Assembly: GCA_964593705.1 (NCBI GenBank)
Contig: CAZQIV010000003.1
Location: 51,872-115,871, forward strand
From: SABY01 sp964593705
Lineage (GTDB): Bacteria; Bacteroidota; Bacteroidia; Bacteroidales; 4484-276
Direction: 5' to 3'
DNA length: 64,000 nt
The position numbers and the translations under genes are program-made. Below, in pieces: positions 1-8,961 of this stretch. Under the pieces are notes generated by a model, which made no database searches, was not told where the DNA came from, and worked only from the letters and a program-made list of their open reading frames with translations. The first letter of the stretch is position 1. Every line of letters starts with the position of its first letter.

Positions 1-380
1 AAAGATTTTTTATTTTTCGGGACAATTAACCTATGAACTAATAACCATTAACGAATAATGCCGGGCTTCGCCCGGGCATCCTCGAAAAATTACAAAAATC
101 AAAGATTTTTTATTTTTCGGGACAATTAACCTATGAACTAATAACCATTAACGAATAATGCCGGGCTTTGCCCGGGCATCCTCGAAAAATTACAAAAATC
201 AAAGATTTTTTATTTTTCGGGACANNNNNNNNNNNNNNNNNNNNNNNNNNNNNNNNNNNNNNNNNNNNNNNNNNNNNNNNNNNNNNNNNNNNNNNNNNNN
301 NNNNNNNNNNNNNNNNNNNNNNNNTGCCCGGGCATCCTCGAAAAATTACAAAAATCAAAGATTTTTTATTTTTCGGGACT
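1..380. repeat. 100-bp tandem repeat array with assembly gap
   Basis: Units begin at 1, 101 and 201 with a 100-bp period and are almost identical (one T/C difference in the CCGGGC palindrome). A further partial unit runs 325-380. Positions 225-324 are exactly 100 Ns, which is a scaffold gap, so the real copy number is unknown. Each unit contains a GCCGGGC/GCCCGGGC hairpin and a CGAAAAAT/ATTTTTCG inverted repeat. It is the reverse-oriented relative of the palindromic elements at 4785-5240 and 18935. No gene is seen in this stretch. Confidence 0.9.
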
Positions 381-394
381 CCATACCCCCATCC

Positions 395-1369
395 CTACAA
401 ATGCTTCCGGCTTACTGCCAACTCGGCTGCACTCACGATATCCTTTGTGCCCATACCAAACTTATCTAAAAGCTCGTGGGGTAAGCCGCTCTCACCAAAC
501 AAATCGTTCATGCCTACCATTTCGATGGGTGTGGGAAAGTTGCGTGATAAAAACCCTGCAATGGTTTCGCCCAAACCACCAAATATCTGATGCTCTTCGG
601 CAGTAACAACACAGCGGGTTTTTAAAACCGACTCCATCACCGCCTCGCTGTCGAGGGGTTTTATGGTATGGATATTAATAATTTCAGCATCAATACCTTT
701 TACCTTTAAAATAGCAGCGGCTTCCAAAGCTTTCCAAACCAAATGGCCGGTGGCAAAAATCGAAACGTCTTTTCCTTCTTTTAAGGTTATTGCCTCACCA
801 ATAATAAACTTATAATCGGCAGGAGTAAAATTAGGTACTTTCGGCCTGCCAAAGCGCAGATAAACCGGCCCTTCATATTCTGAAATGGCCAGGGTGGCTG
901 CTTTGGTTTGGTTATGATCGCAAGTATTGATAACAATCATATTGGGCAACATTTTCATTAATCCGATATCTTCCATAATTTGATGGGTAGCTCCATCTTC
1001 GCCTAATGTAATTCCAGCATGGGAGGCACAAATTTTAACATTGGTGTTACTGTACGCGATGGACTGTCTTATCTGGTCGTAAACCCTTCCGGTGGAAAAA
1101 TTGGCAAAGGTGCCTGTGAAAGGAATTTTACCTCCAATAGCCAAACCGGCAGCCATTCCCATCATATTTGCTTCGGCAATACCCACCTGAAAAAACCTGT
1201 CAGGGAAAGCATCAGCAAATTTGTTCATACTCAACGATCCGGTAAGATCAGCACAAAGTGCAACCACATCAGGATTAATTTTTCCCAACTCAAAAAGCGC
1301 TTCTCCAAATCCAGAACGGGTGTCTTTATCTCCGGTATTTTTCAATGTTTCGGTTTCAAATTTTATCAT
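395..1369 (-). CDS. Transketolase, C-terminal subunit
   Basis: This is the C-terminal half of a two-gene transketolase, 324 aa, with the pyrimidine-binding domain and the C-terminal transketolase domain. The cofactor-activating glutamate lies in the GIAEANMMG motif (about E66). A substrate-site histidine is in the GEDGATHQ segment (about residue 128). With the N-terminal subunit it moves two-carbon units between sugar phosphates in the cytoplasmic non-oxidative pentose phosphate pathway. An in-frame TTG sits 6 bp upstream, but the ATG at 1369 lies 2 bp beyond the stop of the VWA gene and is preferred. Split transketolases are common in Bacteroidota and archaea; a split DXS-like enzyme is less likely. 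Confidence 0.9.
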   Translation of the reverse strand: MIKFETETLKNTGDKDTRSGFGEALFELGKINPDVVALCADLTGSLSMNKFADAFPDRFFQVGIAEANMMGMAAGLAIGGKIPFTGTFANFSTGRVYDQIRQSIAYSNTNVKICASHAGITLGEDGATHQIMEDIGLMKMLPNMIVINTCDHNQTKAATLAISEYEGPVYLRFGRPKVPNFTPADYKFIIGEAITLKEGKDVSIFATGHLVWKALEAAAILKVKGIDAEIINIHTIKPLDSEAVMESVLKTRCVVTAEEHQIFGGLGETIAGFLSRNFPTPIEMVGMNDLFGESGLPHELLDKFGMGTKDIVSAAELAVSRKHL

Positions 1370-1371
1370 TA

Positions 1372-2769
1372 TCAATTCAGTTTTATTTCTATTGTTTTTC
1401 CAGGTATTACTTCAAAGGATTCCTCGATGGTATATAAAGCCTTGCTTGCCCATTTTGATCTGAAAACAACCCTGTATCTTCCCGGCAATAAAACGAGACT
1501 TTCAACTTTCGATTTATTATTTGGTAAATCGTATATCCACTCGAGCTTATTATCTTTTTCAACATAAAGGCTTCCATAACCATCAGCATTTCGTTTGATA
1601 ACTGCTATTCCCGGTAAGGGAATTTTTATGGTGGTGGTATGGCTTTGCGATATTACAACACTATCAATTTTTAATCGCGGTAATCCTAAAACCTCCAAAT
1701 CGTAAACCCCGTTAAGGTATTTTCCTGTGGAACCAAAACTTTGCACATTCAATGTTTCCATTTCTCCATGCTTTCTAACTATAGTTTGAAGATTCCTCAG
1801 ATTTCGCCAGTTTCCTTCAAGGGTCAGGTCAAGGTAACCCTGGCCGGCCTCAAAAGGAATAATTGTATGTTGGCCGGGATTAATAACAACGCTGTCGAGA
1901 TAAAGCGGTGGTATTGTATGCACAGTAATATCATATTGGATTAATGGATCCAACACCAAAGTATCGGGCAAACCCTTATGATTGATCGTGTGTATAAAAT
2001 TATAAATTACCTTTCCTGAAGTGTTATCATAAAAGGTCATGTTAACATTTGTTTCGGTGGGTTTGCCCGAATCGTCAAGCAGGTTAACCTGGGCAGTTGT
2101 TGAATTTAAGGCTTGTGATATCACCACATTTAAAGCCTTGGTAAAGGCTTTTTCGCTGCTGGCCGGAAAATATGTTCCCACACAATTCAGCGATTCGCTA
2201 TAATCCGCACCTATACCAATAACAAAGGGCTTCAGTGTAATCCCTTCTTTTTGAAGCATACGCGATACTTCGCAGGGGTCTCCCCCACACTCTTCGATAC
2301 CATCGGTAATTAATACGATTATATTTCTGCAATTATCACAAGGTGTAAAATCTTTTTTAGATTGGGAAAGTGCAAAAGCAATGGGGGTGGTTCCTTTTGG
2401 ATTAATTGTGGAAAGCCTGTATTTAATTTTAGATGCATTGTTATCACCAAAGGGCACTTCGAGCCGCGTATCATCGCAATCCTGCGGAGGATATGGTTTT
2501 TGATGCCCATAAACCCGCAAGGCCATTTCAAGGTTTTCGATACTTTTCAAACTATCCAATACCTTTCCCAACAGGCGCTGTGCAATGTTCATTTTCATAT
2601 CGCTTTGCCAGCGGCCATACATGCTTTGGGATGCATCGAATACAAATAAAATTCTTGTGGTTGTAACCGGGACTTCCTTTTCTTTTGTTTGGCCTGATAA
2701 AAGCTGACAGCTTAATACTGCTAACAGAATCAGGAAAAATTTAAGAAAAGGTTGTTCCTTGAAAAACAT
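1372..2769 (-). CDS. Secreted von Willebrand factor A domain protein
   Basis: A 465-aa exported protein. Residues 8-26 form a hydrophobic signal segment. A VWA domain follows at about 36-225, with a MIDAS metal site: D45-x-S47-x-S49, a threonine near 127 and aspartate 156 in LITDG. The second half (about 240-465) is beta-rich and may consist of repeated carbohydrate-binding-like or Ig-like modules; I do not recognise a family there. It lies between the two transketolase genes, 11 bp and 2 bp from its neighbours, so all three are probably one transcript. No role in sugar metabolism follows from the sequence; VWA proteins usually mediate metal-dependent protein contacts. Confidence 0.8.
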   Translation of the reverse strand: MFFKEQPFLKFFLILLAVLSCQLLSGQTKEKEVPVTTTRILFVFDASQSMYGRWQSDMKMNIAQRLLGKVLDSLKSIENLEMALRVYGHQKPYPPQDCDDTRLEVPFGDNNASKIKYRLSTINPKGTTPIAFALSQSKKDFTPCDNCRNIIVLITDGIEECGGDPCEVSRMLQKEGITLKPFVIGIGADYSESLNCVGTYFPASSEKAFTKALNVVISQALNSTTAQVNLLDDSGKPTETNVNMTFYDNTSGKVIYNFIHTINHKGLPDTLVLDPLIQYDITVHTIPPLYLDSVVINPGQHTIIPFEAGQGYLDLTLEGNWRNLRNLQTIVRKHGEMETLNVQSFGSTGKYLNGVYDLEVLGLPRLKIDSVVISQSHTTTIKIPLPGIAVIKRNADGYGSLYVEKDNKLEWIYDLPNNKSKVESLVLLPGRYRVVFRSKWASKALYTIEESFEVIPGKTIEIKLN

Positions 2770-2780
2770 GATTGTACGAA

Positions 2781-3659
2781 TTACAATTTATAGTCACCAA
2801 CAGTTTCCTTTAGTTGGCTAAGGGCATTTTGCAGTTGTTCATCTTTTGGCGGTGAGCCGTGCCATTTATGGGTTCCCATCATAAAGTCAACACCCATTCC
2901 CATTTCGGTTTTCATGAGTATCATAACGGGCTTTCCTTTACCGGTATTCGCTTTGGCTATATTTAAAATTTCAAGAACTTCCTCCATTTTATTTCCATCC
3001 ATTTCTAAAACATGCCATCCAAAAGCTTCCCATTTAAATTTCATATCCAACAAAGGCATTACATCATCCGTTGAACCATCGATTTGTTTTTTATTGTAGT
3101 CGATGATGGCGATGAGATTATCCACCTTTTTGCTACCACAATAGGTTGCAGCCTCCCACACCTGGCCTTCCTGGGTTTCACCATCGCCCATCAATACATA
3201 AACCAAATGTTCATCACTATTGAGTTTTTTGGACCTGGCCATTCCAATTCCGGCAGACAGACCCTGACCGAGGGATCCTGATGCGATCCTGATTCCCGGC
3301 AATCCTTCCTGTGTTGCAGGATGCCCCTGAAGCCGTGATCCGAGTATTCTGAATGTACTCAACTCGGAAACATCAAAATAACCAGACCTTGCCAAAACAC
3401 TATACCAGGCAGCAGAAAGATGCCCGTTGGAAAGAAAAAACACATCCTGGCTATTACCATCTAAACTGAACTTTTTTGAATCCTGATCGAGTACCCCGTT
3501 ATAGAGTGCCACGAAAAGATCGGCACAGCCAAGGGCTCCTCCGGGATGGCCAGACTGTACTTTATGTACCATTCGTAAAATATCTCTTCGAACCTGCGTA
3601 GCAAGTTTTTGTAAATCATCAGTAGAAGCCATGGATTTTATTGTTGTTGTATTTGACAT
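2781..3659 (-). CDS. Transketolase, N-terminal subunit
   Basis: The thiamine-diphosphate-binding half of transketolase, 292 aa. The SGHPGG signature is at about 36-41 and the GDGETQEG diphosphate/Mg motif at about 158-165, followed by a conserved asparagine (IDYNK). It is first in the three-gene unit with the VWA protein and the C-terminal subunit, all on the minus strand. The open frame extends to a TTG at 3668; the ATG at 3659 is used here, and a second ATG (MASTDD) at 3632 is possible. Length and motifs fit N-terminal split transketolases well. Confidence 0.9.
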   Translation of the reverse strand: MSNTTTIKSMASTDDLQKLATQVRRDILRMVHKVQSGHPGGALGCADLFVALYNGVLDQDSKKFSLDGNSQDVFFLSNGHLSAAWYSVLARSGYFDVSELSTFRILGSRLQGHPATQEGLPGIRIASGSLGQGLSAGIGMARSKKLNSDEHLVYVLMGDGETQEGQVWEAATYCGSKKVDNLIAIIDYNKKQIDGSTDDVMPLLDMKFKWEAFGWHVLEMDGNKMEEVLEILNIAKANTGKGKPVMILMKTEMGMGVDFMMGTHKWHGSPPKDEQLQNALSQLKETVGDYKL

Positions 3660-3770
3660 AAGCGGCAAAATTAATGGATTTCACCCCTTATGGGGGTCAT
3701 GTTAATAAAATTGCAAAACTTTGTTAAACAAAGGCTTTCAAATTAAAATTAAATATTGGAAACCGGTATA

Positions 3771-3842
3771 AAAACCCCTTTAGGCCAGCCTCGCCGGCTA
3801 GGCGGGGGATTTAGGGGTATTGTGGGTTTTTAGACTTAACTC
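3771..3842. repeat. Palindromic repeat related to the 130-bp elements
   Basis: The stretch reads aaaacccctttagg, then a GC-rich AGCCTCGCCGGCTAGGCGGGG core, then ggggatttagggg and gtttttagactt. Its ends resemble those of the inverted elements at 18689 and 51334. The 3660-3885 interval has no other recognisable content. Confidence 0.5.
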
Positions 3843-3885
3843 AATAAAGGATTAAACACCTTTGCAATTGAGCAAAACCTGAAAA

Positions 3886-4719
3886 CTAAAACTCAAGCCC
3901 ATTAATCAATCCAATTCTGTAGATTAACATTACTATTATAAAAATAATAATTGGAATGCTGAAAATTTTGATTACTGAATTTTTCCGCTTGAAACGAATG
4001 GAAGATTTACCTTTCAAATAAATAAAAATGGCAACAACAGGAACTATCATTGTGGACCAAACCAGTGTGTCGAGCATGAAAAAATCGTTGTGATGAGGAA
4101 TTTTAAGGAATACTATTAATACACTACCTATGATAAATGGATAGAGCAATTGTGCTTTCAGAAACCATGTAAACTCAGCTCGCTCGATAAATGTTTGGTA
4201 GCTATTGAGGGAAATTAAAAAACCTCTTGTTGAATATATGCCCAGATAAATTAGTGCGCCGAGTGCAAGCACTCCAAAAATAATCCTGAAAAGAACCGGT
4301 ATCGAGAATGTTTCAAACAGCACGCCTATCCCAAAATAAAAGAAAGCACCAACCAAAACATTTCCAAAAAAGTAGGTAAAACTTATAATGTAGCCCCACA
4401 GGAAAAACATTTTGCGATGCGATGTATGCTTCCTGATTCTTTTGTAAAGCCGCTCAAACAATAAACCCAGGGCAAATGAAAATCCTATCCCGAAAAAGAA
4501 AACCAAAAAAGTTAATTCCTTAGACCAGGATCTGTCGAAATTCAACACATCGAAACCATAATAATAGAGCACACCGTTCACGCCTTCGATATTTGCCATT
4601 AAAATCGAGAACGAGTTAGTCAGGATCAGTACAGTAACATAAGCCAGCATGAAATATGATAATGAATTGATTACAATAATCCAGAATTGTTTTTCTTTAG
4701 AAATATCTGTTGATGGCAT
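3886..4719 (-). CDS. Integral membrane protein of unknown function
   Basis: A 277-aa protein with about seven hydrophobic segments (roughly 12-36, 68-92, 107-131, 136-160, 190-205, 218-234 and 248-270), separated by basic cytoplasmic loops such as LYKRIRKHTSHRK and KGKSSIRFKRKN. I do not recognise the family. No catalytic motif is visible. It is monocistronic, more than 200 bp from the transketolase unit and followed upstream by a repeat field. The ATG at 4719 is the only reasonable start. It could be a small transporter or a membrane scaffold. Confidence 0.6.
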   Translation of the reverse strand: MPSTDISKEKQFWIIVINSLSYFMLAYVTVLILTNSFSILMANIEGVNGVLYYYGFDVLNFDRSWSKELTFLVFFFGIGFSFALGLLFERLYKRIRKHTSHRKMFFLWGYIISFTYFFGNVLVGAFFYFGIGVLFETFSIPVLFRIIFGVLALGALIYLGIYSTRGFLISLNSYQTFIERAEFTWFLKAQLLYPFIIGSVLIVFLKIPHHNDFFMLDTLVWSTMIVPVVAIFIYLKGKSSIRFKRKNSVIKIFSIPIIIFIIVMLIYRIGLINGLEF

Positions 4720-4739
4720 GTTTGATAGAGTTTAGATTA

Positions 4740-5340
4740 TTTTCATGAGCTTCGCGTCATTTGGCTTCGCCGTCATTGATTGTTATCCCGAAAAGTAGAA
4801 AATCTTTGATTTTCGTAACTTTTCGAGGATGCACGAAAAACTATGAAATCGTATCCCGAAGTTTCGGGATGGTTTTTCGGCATTTGGCTTCGCTGTCATT
4901 GATGGTCATTAGCTTCGATGTCATTTGTAGTCATTAGCTTCGCGTTATTGATGGTTATCCCGAAAAGTAGAAAATCTTTGATTTTCGTAACTTTTCGAGG
5001 ATGCACGAAAAACTATGAAATCGTATCCCGAAGTTTCGGGATGGTTTTTCGGCATTTAGCTTCGCCGTCATTTGAAGTCATTAAAATCTTATGTGTTCTT
5101 ATGTGGTAATTAAAAGTCATTTGTAGTCATTAGCTTCGCTGTCATTTGTGGTCATTGGTTGTTATTACTATTTTGATTTTATTTAAAACTGCCAATCCCG
5201 AAAAATAGAAAATCGATGATTTTCTTTATTTTTCGTGGATGCACGGGCAAAGCCCGGCACTGTGGACTGTGAACTGTGAACTGTGGACTATCACAAAAGG
5301 TTAGCTACTTTTTTTGCCCGGCTAAATTAAGAAATTTTAT
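4740..5340. repeat. Gene-free field of palindromic REP-like repeats
   Basis: About 600 bp without a gene. Two tandem copies (4785-4881 and 4957-5052, 172 bp apart) read atcccgaaaagtagaaaatc, a short loop, gattttcgtaacttttcg, then ggatgcacg. A third, shorter member lies at 5195-5258 and ends in GGGCAAAGCCCGGCA. Between them are many short direct repeats of the type gtcattagcttcg, and at 5263-5290 tgtggactgtgaactg repeats. All fit an imperfect hairpin family shared with 1-380 and 18935. Confidence 0.8.
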
Positions 5341-5370
5341 TTTTGGCGCTTAAAAATTTTGGAAAAACGT

Positions 5371-6192
5371 ATGGAAAATCTTTTGAGTAAAATTAATGAA
5401 ACAATAACATTCCTTAAAAGTCAGGGTGTTGAAAGACCTGAAACCGGGATAATTTTGGGTACAGGATTAGGGAATCTTGTAAATAGCATCCACATTGAGA
5501 TTGAAATAAATTACGAGGATATTCCTCATTTTCCGGTCTCCACGGTTGAATCGCATCACGGCAAGCTGATTTACGGCAAGTTAAACGGGAGACAAATTAT
5601 AGCCATGCAGGGCAGATTTCATTTTTATGAAGGCTATTCCATGCAGCAAATAGTTTTCCCGGTAAGGGTGATGAAATATTTGGGGATAGAACAACTACTG
5701 GTTTCAAACGCTTGTGGCGCTGTAAACAAAAACTATAGGAAAAGTGAATTGATGCTTATTACCGATCACATAAATCTATTGGGCGACAACCCCTTAATCG
5801 GAAAAAACCATGATAAATTGGGTACACGCTTTCCTGACATGAGCCAACCTTATTCTATCGAAATCAATAAAAAGATAATTGATATTGCTAAAAAGCATGG
5901 CATCAAACTCAATAGTGGAGTGTATGCCGCGGTTGTAGGGCCAAATCTTGAAACCCGCGCTGAGTATCGCTATATTTCGCGGATAGGCGTCGATGTGGTG
6001 GGCATGTCAACCATACCCGAAGTATTGGCAGCAAATCATTTGGGTTTGCCGGTAGCCGCCATCTCGGTAATTACCGATGAATGTAACCCCGACAACCTTG
6101 CCCCGGTAAATATTAAAGAAATCCTGGCAATGGCAGCCATAGCTGAGAAAGGCTTAAATAAAATATTTTCGGAACTGGTGGTTTGCTTATAA
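5371..6192 (+). CDS. punA: Purine nucleoside phosphorylase
   Basis: A 273-aa class I (trimeric) purine nucleoside phosphorylase, which cleaves purine nucleosides with phosphate into base and ribose 1-phosphate. Visible motifs are the phosphate loop GTGLG (30-34), RFHFYEGY (82-89), SNACGAVN (112-119), GPNLETRAEYR with the base-site glutamate (about E194), and VGMSTIPE (210-217). A TTG four codons upstream is in frame, but the ATG at 5371 matches the family start. The last residues (LVVCL) are atypical and no terminator follows, whereas a second punA-like 3' end with a hairpin lies at 16885-16968. The native end of this gene may therefore have been displaced by the island. Confidence 0.93.
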   Translation: MENLLSKINETITFLKSQGVERPETGIILGTGLGNLVNSIHIEIEINYEDIPHFPVSTVESHHGKLIYGKLNGRQIIAMQGRFHFYEGYSMQQIVFPVRVMKYLGIEQLLVSNACGAVNKNYRKSELMLITDHINLLGDNPLIGKNHDKLGTRFPDMSQPYSIEINKKIIDIAKKHGIKLNSGVYAAVVGPNLETRAEYRYISRIGVDVVGMSTIPEVLAANHLGLPVAAISVITDECNPDNLAPVNIKEILAMAAIAEKGLNKIFSELVVCL

Positions 6193-6783
6193 CAGCGGAT
6201 GGTATTTTAATGATTTAAATCCTCGCAATGGTGTTTATAAAAATAAGGTAATGCCATTGGCATCCCTATGGGATAAGGTTGGATTTTTTGAGGGGACAGA
6301 TTTTTGGACTAAGGTTTAAAAATTGGTGATAAGCCCGCCTTGAAGCGAGGCAAGGTTTTATATTGTTCCAAACAAAATAGTAAACCCAAGCTCAAAAATT
6401 AAACCTTATCCATTTTTAATGAACCTTAGTAGGAAAATTGCACATCGAATTTTTTTTAAACCTTATTCCGAAACAACAAATTCATTTTTAATATTTTGGT
6501 GCTCCGCACCTGCAATTTCCGCCGGTGGTGATGCCATTTTTTGCCTGGCTTTCCGGGGGTCGGGGGGCTTTCAGGTGAGGACCTTAAAGTCGTTAACGAC
6601 TTTAAGGTCCTCACCTGAAAAAGCCCAAGCCCAAATTAAATAATAAAATATCGAACTCTTTTTTTTACCTCTCCACCTGTCCTCCCGATTTTCGGGACAG
6701 GCTCTCTCCAATTGGAGAGGGGAGTGTGCTTGCCTAAGAGTTGAAATTTATTTTTGAGCTTGGTACTTTGCTTTTTCATTTTT
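6193..6783. other. Gene-free island edge
   Basis: About 590 bp with no convincing gene. It contains an A/T-rich degenerate stretch, a ggtgctccgcacc hairpin at 6499-6512, the 52-bp perfect palindrome at 6569-6620, and a gagaggctctccaattggagagg-like hairpin region at 6668-6721 that recurs at 8846-8899. The 74-codon open frame at 6419 runs through the palindrome and lacks family features. Confidence 0.6.
6569..6620. repeat. 52-bp perfect palindrome, left side of DGR locus
   Basis: Arms 6569-6594 and 6595-6620 are exactly complementary, centred on GTCGTTAACGAC. The element is preceded by ggctttccggg. A sibling with the same core lies at 14551-14608 on the other side of the DGR locus. Confidence 0.9.
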
Positions 6784-7073
6784 TCCAAATCCCAGGAGTT
6801 TACGCTCCCTTCTCCGCCAGTTGGCGGAAAGGGCCGGGGATGGGGTTTGAAGTGTAGTTTTTAGCATTGAGCTTCACTTTAAAACACTAAAGGTGCAAAG
6901 CACCGAAATATTCTTTGCTTCATCGATAAAAAAATCCATCCCGACCTTCGGCATTTTCCTACCAGCCGGGATGAGTTATTGGATATTTACCCCAACAAAT
7001 CAAAAGCATTGATTGGGGAAAGAAGCATAGGTCTGTTCACCTGACCGAAATCCATCGGTGTCGTTTGAGTTAT

Positions 7074-7186
7074 GGGCAGGCATGGCCAGGCGGAAGCCGA
7101 TGTTGTTGTTACTGTTAGTCGGGTTGTTGTTGTTGCGGTTCGACACCCGGCAGTTCGTAGCGTTGTTGTTCCAGCTTCCGCCACGT
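7074..7186 (-). other. DGR template repeat (TR), copy 1
   Basis: A 113-bp non-coding template just downstream of the RT gene. On the minus strand it reads as 13 AAC codons among fixed codons, a composition typical of DGR templates because adenines are the mutable positions and AAC can reach many amino acids but no stop. It aligns without gaps to the variable repeat at 11937-12049: 93 of 113 positions match and all 20 differences fall at template adenines. TR copy 2 is identical. Confidence 0.95.
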
Positions 7187-7189
7187 TTA

Positions 7190-7230
7190 CCCTGTGAAAT
7201 AAAACAGGATTTTATCCTGATTTCACAGGG
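7190..7230 (-). other. Hairpin between RT gene and TR, copy 1
   Basis: CCCTGTGAAAT (7190-7200) pairs perfectly with ATTTCACAGGG (7220-7230), with an inner CAGGAT/ATCCTG stem. It starts 3 bp from the TR edge and ends about 23 bp beyond the RT stop. It would sit at the 5' side of the template in the RNA. A role in cDNA priming or RT binding is inference. It is duplicated at 9368-9408. Confidence 0.75.
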
Positions 7231-7253
7231 CGAGTGCGGTTGAAGCCCTCAAC

Positions 7254-8249
7254 CTATGTTCTTATTTTTTCTAAGGTTTTAAGCGCATATCCCTTTGAAT
7301 GGGAATGACCGATAAAACCATACAATGCCATCACACTTTGCGAAAATTCCGCTTGACTTATTTCCCCCTCTTCTACCTCCCATATTTTTGTTTTCAATTT
7401 TTGTTCAAAACGCTTTTTACTCCGTTGGCTGAGTCGAGTTTTATCGGGGAATATCCTAAACCCGAGAAACGTAAGCCCGTGTTCTACTTTATTAATGATT
7501 GGGGGTTTAAGCTGCAGTTGTAAATTTTGATTAATAAATGTTGTAAATCGTTCACCTGCATCCAAAAGCTCATCACGCGAATTGCCCCACAAAACCATGT
7601 CGTCCATGTAGCGCACGTAGCCTTTTAAATATAATTTTTCTTTGGCAAAATGATCGGCCAGGGCAAGGTAATGATTGGCAAAATACTGGCTTGTAAGATT
7701 CCCTATGGGTACGCCGTAAGCTCTTTGACTATTATAGCTTTGAATAATTTGATGAAACAAACGCAAAACTTTCTGATCTTTAAACCTCCGATTAAGCAGC
7801 ATAAAAAGAATATCGTGGTCGATGCTATCGAAATATTTCCTGACATCCAGTTTCAAAAACCATCGATGCTGTTTTTGAAAATATTCAGCTTTTGCTTTGG
7901 CAGTAAAAGTGCCTTTATTTAAACGACAGGCATAGCTATCCGAAATCTGAAACGACTCGAATACCGGATGGCAAACATTCATCAAGGCATGTTGCAGCAC
8001 ACGCTCGCGAAATGAAGAGGCACAGATAAGCCGTTCTTTGGGGTCGAATATCTTAAAATAGTGATAATCGCCCACACGCACCTTTTCGTTTAAAAGCTCC
8101 TCGCGAAGCATTAGCAGATTTTTATCCAGATTTTTTGCAAACATCTGCACTTCCGGTTTTGCAAACTTCCCCTTTTGGGCTTTATAATATGCCAGCCTCA
8201 AATTATCAGGTTCGGCAATTTTAAAATAAAGCTTTCCGGCACGAATCAT
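7254..8249 (-). CDS. DGR reverse transcriptase, copy 1
   Basis: A 331-aa reverse transcriptase of the diversity-generating retroelement class. Catalytic aspartates are D135 in LKLDVRKYFDSIDH and YMDD at 214-217. Motif 4 is IGNLTSQ (182-188), the DGR form ending in SQ rather than the QGxxxSP of retroviral or group II intron enzymes. It copies the adjacent template RNA into cDNA with errors at adenines, and the cDNA then replaces the variable repeat of the target. It starts within the end of the HRDC gene (ATGA, 4-bp overlap), showing translational coupling. No fused maturase or endonuclease domain is seen. Its sequence is identical to copy 2. Confidence 0.95.
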   Translation of the reverse strand: MIRAGKLYFKIAEPDNLRLAYYKAQKGKFAKPEVQMFAKNLDKNLLMLREELLNEKVRVGDYHYFKIFDPKERLICASSFRERVLQHALMNVCHPVFESFQISDSYACRLNKGTFTAKAKAEYFQKQHRWFLKLDVRKYFDSIDHDILFMLLNRRFKDQKVLRLFHQIIQSYNSQRAYGVPIGNLTSQYFANHYLALADHFAKEKLYLKGYVRYMDDMVLWGNSRDELLDAGERFTTFINQNLQLQLKPPIINKVEHGLTFLGFRIFPDKTRLSQRSKKRFEQKLKTKIWEVEEGEISQAEFSQSVMALYGFIGHSHSKGYALKTLEKIRT

Positions 8250-8734
8250 TTGGGCTCATTTAGAAGCGGGTTTACAATTCCTTTTTTACTATTATCGGAA
8301 TAAAATGCCACGAGGCGTTTTCCGAAACGTTCTGCCTTTTTATGGCCAATCCCGTTTACGGTGGTCAGGCTATTTTCGTTAATTTCGGGCAGGCGGGCCA
8401 CATTGGCCAGTTCTTCGTTGGTAAACACGGCGTAAACCGGTAAGCCATCTTCGGCGGCAATGGCTTTTCTACCTTCGCGCAGGCAGCTATATTTCGTAAA
8501 AGTTTCCTCATCCAACACTTCACGGTAGTCGATACGATCGTTTTGTTTCTTTTCCTGTTGCAACGATTTTGGCGAATCGAGGTATTTTACTGAGAAATGC
8601 CAGGCTACTCCGTTGTTGTTATTCGCCAATTGGTGCCATACCTCTAACACACGGTGGCTACGCAAAAATTTATTCAGTTCTTCACCAGCATTTTCGATGT
8701 CGTTTACCGGAATATTAAAAAATTTGAATTGCAT
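8246..8734 (-). CDS. HRDC-domain DGR accessory protein, copy 1
   Basis: A 162-aa protein. The N-terminal ~75 residues (starting MQFKFFNIPV) resemble the leading segment of DGR-associated HRDC proteins. Residues about 77-146 form an HRDC helical domain with the TVNGIGHKKAERFG nucleic-acid-binding turn. HRDC proteins are known to replace the usual Avd protein in some DGRs and are thought to chaperone template RNA or cDNA; that role here is inferred from position and coupling to the RT. The repeat identity ends at this start codon, so the promoter and leader differ from copy 2. Confidence 0.88.
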   Translation of the reverse strand: MQFKFFNIPVNDIENAGEELNKFLRSHRVLEVWHQLANNNNGVAWHFSVKYLDSPKSLQQEKKQNDRIDYREVLDEETFTKYSCLREGRKAIAAEDGLPVYAVFTNEELANVARLPEINENSLTTVNGIGHKKAERFGKRLVAFYSDNSKKGIVNPLLNEPK

Positions 8735-8961
8735 CAGAATTTATTTTTAAATGCATAAATACGGTGATAAATAATTGTCATACCAAGTTCAACCGACGTT
8801 TATGTGGATATTTAATAAGGCTTGCTTTAAAAAGGGTCTTTTTTTCCCTCTCCCCTGTCCTCCCGATTTTCAGGACAGGCTCTCTCCAATTGGAGAGGGG
8901 AACCCTCTTTTATGGGAATTGAAGTATCTTTTTAAGCGAAGTACTCCGCTCATGTTTTATC
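8735..8961. other. Spacer between the two DGR cassettes
   Basis: About 230 bp with no gene. It carries a copy of the cctgtcctcccgattttc-aggacaggctctctccaattggagaggg hairpin region (8846-8899), homologous at the same offset to 6668-6721 but diverged. This supports a duplication whose outer part has drifted or been recombined while the cassette stayed identical. Confidence 0.6.

Larger units (their letters stand above)
6784..8734 (-). repeat. DGR cassette copy 1 (direct repeat with 8962-10912)
   Basis: A 1,951-bp segment with template repeat, RT and HRDC gene. It appears identical to 8962-10912, displaced by 2,178 bp. Identity stops exactly at the HRDC start codon on one side and at tccaaatcccagg on the other. 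A weaker similarity at the same offset continues outward to about 6661/8839. Confidence 0.9.

Noticed and set aside
1..380. CRISPR-like array at the left end
   Set aside because: Units are contiguous 100-bp tandem repeats with no unique spacers and no cas genes.
6987..7184. Minus-strand 65-codon frame over the TR
   Set aside because: It reads the template in another frame (TTTTT-rich), an artefact of AAC repeats.
7058..7243. Short plus-strand frame across the TR (also 9236-9421)
   Set aside because: It is the complement of the AAC-rich template, giving Leu/Val runs; no start signal or homologue pattern.
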